Assembly: GCA_038222915.1 (NCBI GenBank)
Contig: JBBRHH010000206.1
Coordinates: 1-9,715 of the forward strand
Origin: JBBRHH01 sp038222915
Lineage (GTDB): Bacteria; Planctomycetota; Phycisphaerae; Tepidisphaerales; Tepidisphaeraceae
Length of the DNA stretch: 9,715 bases
Reading direction: 5' to 3'
Part shown: positions 1-6,049 of the stretch, one piece after another
How positions within the stretch are numbered: the first letter of the stretch is position 1
Layout of the letters: each line of letters begins with the position of its first letter
Position numbers and translations under genes: made by a program
The notes under the pieces: model-generated
The model's input: the letters and a program-made list of their open reading frames with translations, nothing else
Database searches by the model: none
What the model was told of the DNA's origin: nothing

Positions 1-1377
1 GATGACGTTCTGATGTCATTCAATTGGGGAATGGGCCAGTTGCTGGGTGTCGATGGCATTCGCATTTTCTCGTCGCGCAACATCATTGGAATTGACACGC
101 CGGGCCTGAAATTTCGCAACCTGATTTCCGGAAACAAGTTCAACAGCATCTTGATTAGCGGCAATTCTGCCACCGGTAATACGGTGGAGAACTGCTATCT
201 GGGGACGAACCTGGCAGGTTCGAAGGGGCTCATGAAAATTGTCAACCGGACGGCAGGCGTTCGCCTGGTTGGCGGGGCCACCGGCAATCGCATTGGCGGC
301 CGGACGAAGTACCAGGGGAATGTCATGGGCGGCAACGAGGAGGGAGTATTTATCGGCGCGGATGGAGACGGGGCGAACAACAACATGATTCTGGGCAACA
401 AGATCGGCACAAATCCAGCGGGCACGGCCGCCGTGCCAAACGGCGCAGGGGTTCTGCAGCGCGGTACCTCGTCGCACAATTCAATTGGCTCGCTGCTCGC
501 CGGCAGCCGTAACATTATTTCGGGAAATCAGGCGTCGGGGATCGATCTGCAGGGAGGTTCGCAGACGGCTATTTACGGCAACTACATTGGCACCAACGCC
601 GCCGGCTCGGCGGCGCTGGGCAATGGTGATGATGGCGTGGCCGTGTCGGCCTCAAACACCATTGTCGGCCGAAAGGGTGCACTTGGAGCCAACGTCATAT
701 CGGGCAACGGATTCAACGGCGTATCCATGGCAGACGTTAACGACGGCCACGGAATCGGCAGCGTGGTAGCTGGAAATTACATCGGTACCAACTCGACCGG
801 GAAGAAGGCCATTCCCAACGGTTACAACGGCGTGGGCGTTTATAGCGACGGACCGCAAGTCATCCGTTCCAACGTGATCGCGTTCAACGGCACTATCGGA
901 GACCAGAAGTTTGGCGTCGCGGTCCTGGGCGAAGCACAGGATGTGGCCATCCTGGGCAACTCGATCTTTTCCAATGTCAGCCTGGGGATCATGTTGTCGA
1001 ACACTGACAAGACGGTTGTTCCCAATGATCTACTTGATGGCGATACCGGCCCCAATGGCCTGCAGAATTTTCCAGTGCTGCGATCGGCTTCGGTGCATGC
1101 GGGGAAGACCCTGATCAAGGGGAAGCTGAACAGCACGCCCAACACGACGTTTCGTATTGAACTGTTTTCAAATGCAAAGGCCGACAAATCGGGCTTTGGC
1201 GAAGGGCAATTCTTCAGGGCTTTTGTAAATGTCACGACGGACGAGCAGGGAAACGCGAGCTTCAGCAAAACCGTCACAGGGATTCTGGCCGGGCAATTTG
1301 TGACAGCGACCGCGACAGTCGGGGACGCAGGTGCGACGTCGTATTTTTCGAAGTCGTTGCGGGTGCGCACGGTATAA
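1..1377 (+). CDS. Parallel beta-helix repeat protein, 5'-truncated by window edge
   Basis: The reading frame is open from base 1, so the ATG at 13 is probably internal and the gene starts outside the window. At least 458 residues are visible, ending at TAA 1375-1377. Most of it is Asn/Gly-rich short repeats of the right-handed beta-helix (PbH1) kind. The heptad GNxIGTN recurs at 394-414, 577-597 and 772-792, with a degenerate copy (NCYLGTN) at 190-210, and NIISGN/NVISGN segments lie in between. The last ~110 residues form a separate beta-rich domain beginning near NFPVL and containing STPNTTF, FGEGQ and GQFVTATAT, which commonly closes such bacterial surface proteins. No C-terminal membrane anchor, dockerin or PEP-CTERM signal is visible. 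It is probably exported, but the signal peptide is out of view. Known beta-helix proteins include polysaccharide lyases and adhesins; no catalytic residues can be assigned here, so the function is unknown. Confidence 0.85.
   Translation, partial: DDVLMSFNWGMGQLLGVDGIRIFSSRNIIGIDTPGLKFRNLISGNKFNSILISGNSATGNTVENCYLGTNLAGSKGLMKIVNRTAGVRLVGGATGNRIGGRTKYQGNVMGGNEEGVFIGADGDGANNNMILGNKIGTNPAGTAAVPNGAGVLQRGTSSHNSIGSLLAGSRNIISGNQASGIDLQGGSQTAIYGNYIGTNAAGSAALGNGDDGVAVSASNTIVGRKGALGANVISGNGFNGVSMADVNDGHGIGSVVAGNYIGTNSTGKKAIPNGYNGVGVYSDGPQVIRSNVIAFNGTIGDQKFGVAVLGEAQDVAILGNSIFSNVSLGIMLSNTDKTVVPNDLLDGDTGPNGLQNFPVLRSASVHAGKTLIKGKLNSTPNTTFRIELFSNAKADKSGFGEGQFFRAFVNVTTDEQGNASFSKTVTGILAGQFVTATATVGDAGATSYFSKSLRVRTV
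187..792 (+). repeat. Protein-level GNxIGTN super-repeat in the beta-helix gene
   Basis: Four copies of a seven-residue motif begin at 187 or 190 (degenerate, E/N-C-Y-L-G-T-N), 394 (GNKIGTN), 577 (GNYIGTN) and 772 (GNYIGTN). Spacing is 183-207 bases, or 61-69 residues, which matches about three turns of a parallel beta-helix at roughly 20-22 residues per turn. The copies differ at the DNA level in synonymous positions, so this is an old repeat kept by protein structure, not a recent DNA duplication. Confidence 0.75.
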
Positions 1378-1483
1378 AGCGCCGGGCGCCGCAGCCTCGC
1401 GTCAAAAGAATTGGCAGGGAGGCCCTTGGATACAGTGCTGACTTGAGCATGCTTGAACATGTCGGTCCGCGGCCGCCTGCCGC

Positions 1484-1511
1484 TTGTCCGTCCCTCCCCC
1501 GCGCGTAAGAT
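1484..1511 (+). promoter_or_regulatory. Candidate sigma70-type promoter of the phosphoglycerate mutase gene
   Basis: TTGTCC at 1484-1489 (4/6 to TTGACA) and TAAGAT at 1506-1511 (4/6 to TATAAT) are separated by 16 bp, in the 165-bp spacer before the gene. A transcript would start near 1518, leaving a leader of about 25 bases with the ribosome binding site. The call rests on consensus matching by eye only. Confidence 0.4.
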
Positions 1512-1529
1512 GATCCGCTCAATTTCGCG

Positions 1530-1535
1530 AAAGGA
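1530..1535 (+). promoter_or_regulatory. Ribosome binding site supporting the TTG start
   Basis: AAAGGA lies 7 bases before TTG 1543-1545. No ATG or GTG sits in frame at a suitable place: the next in-frame GTG (1567) would remove the first beta-strand of the enzyme. The site therefore decides the start. Confidence 0.65.
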
Positions 1536-1542
1536 TTGAATT

Positions 1543-3114
1543 TTGACTCCGCAGAAGCGTCCGCTGGTGATTATCGTTCGGGATGGGTGGGGAAAGAATC
1601 CGTATCCGCAATGGAATGAGGCGAACGCGGTCTATCTGTCCAAACATCCGGTGCAGGACCGGCTGCTGGCGGAGTATCCCAATACGCTGATTCATACCAG
1701 CGGATTTGATGTGGGATTGCCGGAGGGGACGATGGGCAATTCGGAGGTGGGGCACCAGAATATCGGGGCCGGGCGAATTGTGGATCAGGAGTCGGTGCGG
1801 ATTACCAAGGCGATTCGCAATGGCGAGTTTTATGACAATGAAGTGGTACGCGCCTGCGTTGACCACGCGATCAAGAAAGGCTCGAACCTGCACCTGTTTG
1901 GGATCGTGTCGGATGCCGGCGTGCATGGGCTGATCGAGCATTTGTATGGGTGTTTGGAACTTTGCAAGCGGCATGGTTTGACTCGGGTCTTTCTACATGC
2001 TTTTACGGATGGGCGGGATTCTTCGCCGAACAAGGGGATTGAGTATGTGCGGCAGGTGGAGGCGAAGATGGCGGAGATCGGGGTGGGTAAGGTAGCGAGC
2101 GTTTCGGGAAGATATTATGCGATGGACCGGGACAACCGGTGGCCGCGGGTGGAAAAAGCGTATGCCGCAATTCGGGGCGGCAAGGGGCCGGTATTTGCTT
2201 CGGCGGGTGAGGCGATCCGGCATTATTATGCGAATCCGACTGAGCCGAACATGAGCGGTGATGAGTTCATCACGCCTTCGATAATTTCGGACGATGGGGT
2301 GACGCCGCGGGCGCTGGTGAGCGATGGGGACAGTGTCTTGTTTTACAACTATCGCGGGGATCGGCCCAGGGAGATCACCAAGGCGTTTGTGATGGATGAT
2401 TTTGTGGGGTTTGACCGCGGGCCGAAGCTGCACTTGTTTTTCTGCACTTTGACGGCCTACGAGCAGGGGTTGCCGGTGCAGGTCGCGTATCCGAAGCCGC
2501 CGAAGATGGTGAGTATTCTGGCGGAGTATGTGTCGAAGCTGGGGATGCGGCAGTTTCGGTGCGCCGAGACGGAGAAGTTTCCGCATGTGACGTTCTTTTT
2601 CAACGATTATCGCGAGGAGCCGTTTCCGGGGGAGGAGCGGCAGATTGTCCCTTCGGCGAAGGTGAGCACGTATGACCAGTGGCCGGAGATGAGCGCGGCC
2701 GGAGTGCGGGATGAAACACTGAAGCGGATTGAATCGGGGCTGTTTGAACTGATCGTGGTGAACTTCGCCAACTGCGACATGGTCGGGCACACGGGCGTTT
2801 TGCCGGCCGCCATCCGGGCGGTGGAATTTGTGGACGAGGCGGTGGGGGAATTACTCGACGCGACGCAGCGGATGGGCGGGGCGGCGATTGTGCTGGCGGA
2901 TCATGGGAATTGCGAGCAGATGATCGATCCGGATACCGGGGGGCCGCATACGGCGCATACGACGTATGATGTGGAGCTTTTTGTTGTGGATGACCGTTTT
3001 AAGGGGATGGCGCTCTTGCCAGGCGGGCGGCTGGCGGATGTTGCGCCGACGGCGCTGCGCATGATGGGCTTGCCGCAGCCGGCGGAGATGACGGGTCGGT
3101 CGCTGATTCCTTGA
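1543..3114 (+). CDS. gpmI: 2,3-bisphosphoglycerate-independent phosphoglycerate mutase
   Basis: Interconverts 3-phosphoglycerate and 2-phosphoglycerate in glycolysis and gluconeogenesis through a phosphoserine intermediate, using two divalent metals (usually Mn), in the cytoplasm. The product is 523 residues, slightly longer than the usual ~510. The phosphatase domain is split (about 1-85 and 315-523) around the transferase domain. Visible family motifs are RDGWG with metal ligand D14, MGNSEVGHQNIGAGR with catalytic S67, SGRYYAMDRDNRW in the transferase domain, YRGDRPRE, NCDMVGH (D412, H416), ADHGN (D453, H454) and PHTAHTT (H469/H472). All expected metal and phosphoryl-transfer residues are present, so the enzyme should be active. 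Residue roles are transferred from the Geobacillus stearothermophilus enzyme by motif. The start is TTG, supported by AAAGGA 7 bases upstream. It stands alone, with its own candidate promoter and a 274-bp spacer after it. The assignment is secure. Confidence 0.97.
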   Translation: MTPQKRPLVIIVRDGWGKNPYPQWNEANAVYLSKHPVQDRLLAEYPNTLIHTSGFDVGLPEGTMGNSEVGHQNIGAGRIVDQESVRITKAIRNGEFYDNEVVRACVDHAIKKGSNLHLFGIVSDAGVHGLIEHLYGCLELCKRHGLTRVFLHAFTDGRDSSPNKGIEYVRQVEAKMAEIGVGKVASVSGRYYAMDRDNRWPRVEKAYAAIRGGKGPVFASAGEAIRHYYANPTEPNMSGDEFITPSIISDDGVTPRALVSDGDSVLFYNYRGDRPREITKAFVMDDFVGFDRGPKLHLFFCTLTAYEQGLPVQVAYPKPPKMVSILAEYVSKLGMRQFRCAETEKFPHVTFFFNDYREEPFPGEERQIVPSAKVSTYDQWPEMSAAGVRDETLKRIESGLFELIVVNFANCDMVGHTGVLPAAIRAVEFVDEAVGELLDATQRMGGAAIVLADHGNCEQMIDPDTGGPHTAHTTYDVELFVVDDRFKGMALLPGGRLADVAPTALRMMGLPQPAEMTGRSLIP

Positions 3115-3171
3115 GTTGTGTGGGCGATTTACGGCTGCTCGCGGTTTGGGCCCTCACCTAGACCGTCTGCC

Positions 3172-3217
3172 GGGGTACCGGGCGGGGGCGTAGGAGGGGC
3201 GAAGGGGTGCCGAGGGG
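3172..3217 (+). other. G-tract cluster with G-quadruplex potential
   Basis: Six runs of three to five G occur at 3172-3175, 3180-3182, 3184-3188, 3196-3199, 3204-3207 and 3214-3217, separated by 4, 1, 7, 4 and 6 bases. Any four consecutive runs satisfy the common G3+N1-7 rule. The cluster lies on the plus strand between the phosphoglycerate mutase stop and the ferredoxin promoter. The rest of this 274-bp spacer holds the palindrome at 3273-3284 and the promoter at 3340-3367; I see no RNA gene in it. Quadruplex formation is a prediction. Confidence 0.55.
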
Positions 3218-3272
3218 CGGATATTGGGCATGTAATGTTGCGAAGATCTGGCCGATAGCCTATATGTTTTCA

Positions 3273-3284
3273 CCCGCGCGCGGG
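3273..3284. repeat. 12-bp perfect palindrome upstream of ferredoxin promoter
   Basis: CCCGCGCGCGGG reads the same on both strands. It is flanked by TTTTCA on the left and GTGCAAAA on the right, so a longer imperfect symmetry (TTTT-CAC ... GTG-c-AAAA) surrounds it. It sits 55 bp upstream of the -35 box of the ferredoxin gene. It has no T-tract after the stem on either strand, so it is not a standard terminator. An operator role is possible but unproven. Confidence 0.4.
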
Positions 3285-3339
3285 CGTGCAAAATTGCGCC
3301 CCGCTGCTGGGAAGTGATATTTTGAGAGATTTACTGAGA

Positions 3340-3367
3340 TTGCCCACCCTGCCCGGGCCACTATAAT
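3340..3367 (+). promoter_or_regulatory. Promoter of the ferredoxin-YHS gene pair
   Basis: A perfect TATAAT at 3362-3367 lies 16 bp after TTGCCC (3340-3345, 4/6 to TTGACA). Transcription would start near 3374, just ahead of AAGGAG at 3377-3382, which is 6 bases from the ATG at 3389. The leader would be only about 15 bases. This is the best promoter match in the window. Confidence 0.65.
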
Positions 3368-3388
3368 TGGTGCTGCAAGGAGAATGGT

Positions 3389-3649
3389 ATGTCGCATATT
3401 ATTGCTCAACCGTGTGTTGGCGTGAAGGACACCGCGTGCGTCGCGGTTTGCCCGGTTGATTGCATTCATCCCACGAAAGAGAATCCGGCGTTTGAAGCGG
3501 CCGAGATGCTTTATATCGATCCAGATGTGTGCATCGACTGCGGTCTGTGCGTGGACGAATGTCCGGTAACGGCCATCTTTCCGCAGGAGGATCTGCCGGC
3601 GGAATGGAATGAATATATTGAGAAGAATACGGCGTACTTTAAGAAGTAG
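3389..3649 (+). CDS. 7Fe-8S ([3Fe-4S][4Fe-4S]) ferredoxin
   Basis: Small (86-residue) cytoplasmic electron carrier. Cysteines lie at 9, 17, 21 and 25 in the first half and at 48, 51, 54 and 58 in the CIDCGLCVDECP motif. By comparison with Azotobacter FdI-type ferredoxins, the position that would make the first half a full CxxC is Val12. C9, C17 and C58 would then bind a [3Fe-4S] cluster, and C21, C48, C51 and C54 a [4Fe-4S] cluster, with C25 free. The acidic C-terminal part (DLPAEWNEYIEKN) is also typical of this group. The start is an ATG with AAGGAG 6 bases before it and a strong promoter just upstream. Thirty bases separate it from the next gene, so the two are probably co-transcribed. The redox partner is not shown by the context. 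Cluster assignment is by homology. Confidence 0.93.
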   Translation: MSHIIAQPCVGVKDTACVAVCPVDCIHPTKENPAFEAAEMLYIDPDVCIDCGLCVDECPVTAIFPQEDLPAEWNEYIEKNTAYFKK

Positions 3650-3679
3650 GCCGGTCTAACCGTTGGTTGGGAGACGCTT

Positions 3680-3949
3680 ATGAAGTGTTCGATTTGCGCG
3701 TTTGTTCTGAGCAGTGTTTTGGGAGTTGGACTGGTTGTGGCGGCGGACGCGGTTGCGCCCAAGACCCCGACTACCGCGCCCACGACGCAGGCGGCTCCGA
3801 TCAACAAGTTTTGTGCGATCGACCGGGATAGCACGATCGATCCTACCGTAACCTACCTCTATAAGGGGAAGGTGATCGGGTTCTGCTGTGAGGACTGTAT
3901 CCCGAAGTTCAAGAAGGATCCGGAAAAGTACATGAAGGATTTGAAGTAA
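3680..3949 (+). CDS. Small secreted YHS/TRASH-like metal-binding protein
   Basis: The product has 89 residues. Residues 1-22 form a signal peptide: a short Lys-containing start, a hydrophobic stretch (AFVLSSVLGVGLVV) and an AAD-type cleavage region. A Thr/Pro/Ala linker (about 27-40) follows. The rest resembles a YHS/TRASH fold: C45 in KFCAIDRDS, then YLYKGKVIGFCCEDCIPKF with C69, C70 and C73, ending DPEKYM. In known relatives such Cys sets bind copper or other soft metals, and the conserved F-x-x-D-P-x-K-Y tail is typical. The start is ATG with GGGAG about 6 bases upstream. It follows the ferredoxin gene by 30 bases and is convergent with the copper monooxygenase gene, with an 11-bp gap. A role in handling periplasmic metal is inferred; the exact metal and partner are unknown. 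Confidence 0.8.
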   Translation: MKCSICAFVLSSVLGVGLVVAADAVAPKTPTTAPTTQAAPINKFCAIDRDSTIDPTVTYLYKGKVIGFCCEDCIPKFKKDPEKYMKDLK

Positions 3950-3960
3950 CCGAGGCCTCG

Positions 3961-5355
3961 CTACTGGCCGCCCCGGTTGAAGAAGCGGCGCAGGCCTGTG
4001 GGTTGAGAGGTCGGGGTCGGAGGGTTCGCGTTGCCTCCGCCGGCGAAGGCGTTGAGGAACCGTTTGCCGCCCATGGACAGAGTTCGGGCGTCGGCCGCGT
4101 TGTCAGGGATCATCTGCACCCAGAGTAAGGCCATCTCATCGTTGGTCTGTTCGCCGAACTTGATCCACTTGGGTGGACTGTTGGGGTTGTGCAGATTCGC
4201 CGAGGTGTTGTCGTAGGTGTACTGCATGTCGATGCGGGTGCCGCGCGGGAGGGCGACGGGGGCTGCGTAACGGTATTGCTCCTGCCAGTTGAAATCCCAG
4301 TCGGCGACGTGGATCAATTCCTTTTTTGTGCCGTCGGGGAAGGTGGCGGTGGCGAGCATGTCCTTGCAGATGAGATGGGCGTGGGGAATGATGCCGACAG
4401 CGTGGGCGTCGACGGGGACGGTGTAAGTATCGGTGATTTTGGTGGTGTTGACGTCAGGGGGGAGGAGGATGCGGAAGTTGCCGAGGGTGACGCCGACAAA
4501 GGGGCGGGTGGGGGGTTCTTTTGCGAAGAAGAGGCCTACTTTTGATTTTTCCTGTTCGGGCTTGCCGTCGGGGTGTAGGTGGGTTTGCAGGACGAGATCG
4601 GTGCCCTTTCTGATGAAGTGGGCGGTGCCTTCGGGCATGGCGTGTGGGGTGACGCCGGGGGCCCAGCCGCCGAGGCCGCCGCTGGGGAAGAAGCCGAGGC
4701 CGCCGTTGCGGGAGTAGCCCGGGGCGGGATCGGCGGCGTCGAGCCGGCGGGCAGCGCCCGTCGTGTCGAGATACATGATGCAGTGATGGACGATCTTGCG
4801 ATTGCTCGGGCGGTATTCGACGGCGCGGACGTAGGTGTCTTCTGGGAGGTCGATAGGGAGGACGAAGCAACGGTATTCATCGCGGCCTTCGGCGCGGAGG
4901 GTGTAGGCCTCGGGGACTTCCAGAACCATGTCCGGTTTGCCGATATGCCAGTCCTGGATGAACTCGGGTGTTTTGGGGGCGTCGGCCGCGTCGCCTTCGG
5001 GTGCGCCGGCGTCGGTCCATTGCTTGATGAGCTGGATCTGGGCGTCGGTAAGATGGCGGGTGTCGAGGAACTCGCCGCATTCGGTCTGGGCTTTCCAGGG
5101 CGGCATTATTTTGTCGTGGGTGACTTCGACGATTTGCTTGGCGCGTTTCTTTACGTCGGCGAAATTGAGGAGGGTGAAGGGGGCGACTTCGCCAGTGTGG
5201 TGGCATGTTGCACAGTTGGCATAGACGATGGGGGCGATGTCTTTGTTGAATGTCGGGGAGGCGGGGGCGACGGCGGTCGCGGAGCCGCTCTGGAAGAGTA
5301 GGGTGGGGGTGACGGCAAGCGTTGCGAGGGCGGCTAGGATTCGGCGGCTATTCAT
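3961..5355 (-). CDS. Secreted cytochrome c / copper type II (PHM-like) monooxygenase
   Basis: The 464-residue product begins with a signal peptide (about 1-30; RR at 4-5, then a hydrophobic run). Residues 35-122 are a c-type cytochrome domain with CATCH at 48-52 and a likely Met axial ligand, M84, in KIMPPW. Residues about 140-415 resemble the two-domain copper type II ascorbate-dependent monooxygenases (PHM/DBM). H190-H191 in IVHHCIMY and H259 or H261 in QTHLHPDGK fit the CuH site; H325 and H327 in PHAHL and M408 in NDEMALLW fit the CuM site. The complete ligand set suggests an active O2-using enzyme, but the substrate is unknown. The last ~30 residues are a Gly/Pro/Thr tail with a TSQP motif. 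The start is supported by AAGGA 5 bases upstream. It is the last gene of the minus-strand cluster, 38 bases after the redoxin gene. Confidence 0.88.
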   Translation of the reverse strand: MNSRRILAALATLAVTPTLLFQSGSATAVAPASPTFNKDIAPIVYANCATCHHTGEVAPFTLLNFADVKKRAKQIVEVTHDKIMPPWKAQTECGEFLDTRHLTDAQIQLIKQWTDAGAPEGDAADAPKTPEFIQDWHIGKPDMVLEVPEAYTLRAEGRDEYRCFVLPIDLPEDTYVRAVEYRPSNRKIVHHCIMYLDTTGAARRLDAADPAPGYSRNGGLGFFPSGGLGGWAPGVTPHAMPEGTAHFIRKGTDLVLQTHLHPDGKPEQEKSKVGLFFAKEPPTRPFVGVTLGNFRILLPPDVNTTKITDTYTVPVDAHAVGIIPHAHLICKDMLATATFPDGTKKELIHVADWDFNWQEQYRYAAPVALPRGTRIDMQYTYDNTSANLHNPNSPPKWIKFGEQTNDEMALLWVQMIPDNAADARTLSMGGKRFLNAFAGGGNANPPTPTSQPTGLRRFFNRGGQ

Positions 5356-5393
5356 TGTCGTCCTTCTGGTGGCGTCGTCGTTCGATGGGTTCG

Positions 5394-6014
5394 CTATTTT
5401 TTACCAGCATCTTCGTCAGGGATAAAGCAGCCGATGGCGCGAGTGTGGGGCATCTCGACGGGTTTGCCGGCGAGGATGGCGTCGAGGGCATTGCGTAAAT
5501 CGGTGGTGGTTGCGGCTGGGCGGCTCTTGCCGAAGTCGACGTAGCGGTCGTCGATCCGGCCTTTGTAGAGAATTTTACCTTCGGCGGAGAAGACGACTGC
5601 TTCGGGCGTGATGGTTGCGCCGGCGCGCTTAACGAGGGCGTGGGCGGTGTCCATGAGGGGGAGGCTGGGATAAGCATAATCTTCTGCGTGTTTTTTGGCC
5701 TCGGCCGGGGGGAAGTCTTTTTCGGGGTTGATGAGGTAGAGCTTGACGCCCTTGACGGCATAGTCGTTGGCGAGGCGCTTGAATTCGGGGGCGTAGGTGT
5801 TGCAGATGGGGCAATCGTGGATGACGAAGATCCAGACGATCGCCTGGGCGTTGGTGGGATCGAGGGGGTGGATGAGCTGGCCGGCAGCGTCCGATATTGC
5901 GAGGGCGGGTTGGGAGGTGGGTGATTTGGCTTGCGCGAGGGAGGCGAAGGAGATGGCAAGGGCCATCAGCAGAGGCATGCAAAGCGTGTGGATACGGGAG
6001 CTTGGCTGGGGCAT
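5394..6014 (-). CDS. Secreted thioredoxin-fold redoxin (CPIC active site)
   Basis: From the ATG at 6014 the product has 206 residues. Residues 1-29 form a convincing Sec signal peptide (hydrophobic LCMPLLMALAISFASL, cleavage after AQA), then a TSQP linker. The thioredoxin fold shows IVWIFVIHDCPIC with C68-P-I-C71, the cis-proline loop ITPEAVVF (P137) and YKGRIDDRY, followed by a helix and a third cysteine, C196, in RAIGCFIPD. This resembles the redoxin (AhpC/TSA-like) domains that planctomycetes and acidobacteria pair with haem/copper monooxygenases. It may reduce disulphides or deliver electrons in the periplasm; its partner here is probably the next gene. An upstream TTG (6053) would overlap the dehydrogenase stop as TTGA and add 13 residues. 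I prefer the ATG because it gives a normal signal peptide, though neither start has a strong ribosome binding site. Confidence 0.85.
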   Translation of the reverse strand: MPQPSSRIHTLCMPLLMALAISFASLAQAKSPTSQPALAISDAAGQLIHPLDPTNAQAIVWIFVIHDCPICNTYAPEFKRLANDYAVKGVKLYLINPEKDFPPAEAKKHAEDYAYPSLPLMDTAHALVKRAGATITPEAVVFSAEGKILYKGRIDDRYVDFGKSRPAATTTDLRNALDAILAGKPVEMPHTRAIGCFIPDEDAGKK

Positions 6015-6049
6015 TTCTACCGTATTACGCGGGGCGAGCGGGATTTGTT

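Noticed and set aside
1380..1395. GC-rich inverted repeat just after the beta-helix gene as a terminator
   Set aside because: Four-base stem with a three-base loop and no following T-run; not convincing.
1510..1539. Nine-codon leader peptide (ATG to TGA) ahead of the TTG start of the mutase
   Set aside because: The candidate -10 box overlaps its ATG, so the ATG would probably not be in the transcript, and it has no ribosome binding site.
1993..2790. Minus-strand open frame (265 codons) opposite the phosphoglycerate mutase
   Set aside because: Arg/His/Pro-rich shadow of a strongly conserved plus-strand enzyme.
3951..3960. CGAGGCCTCG palindrome between the convergent YHS and monooxygenase genes as a two-way terminator
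   Set aside because: It is only 10 bp, with no loop and no T-tract on either side.
4579..5301. Long plus-strand open frame (240 codons) opposite the monooxygenase
   Set aside because: Gly/Val/Glu-rich low-complexity translation with no motif. It is the mirror of a GC-rich gene with clear haem and copper motifs on the minus strand.
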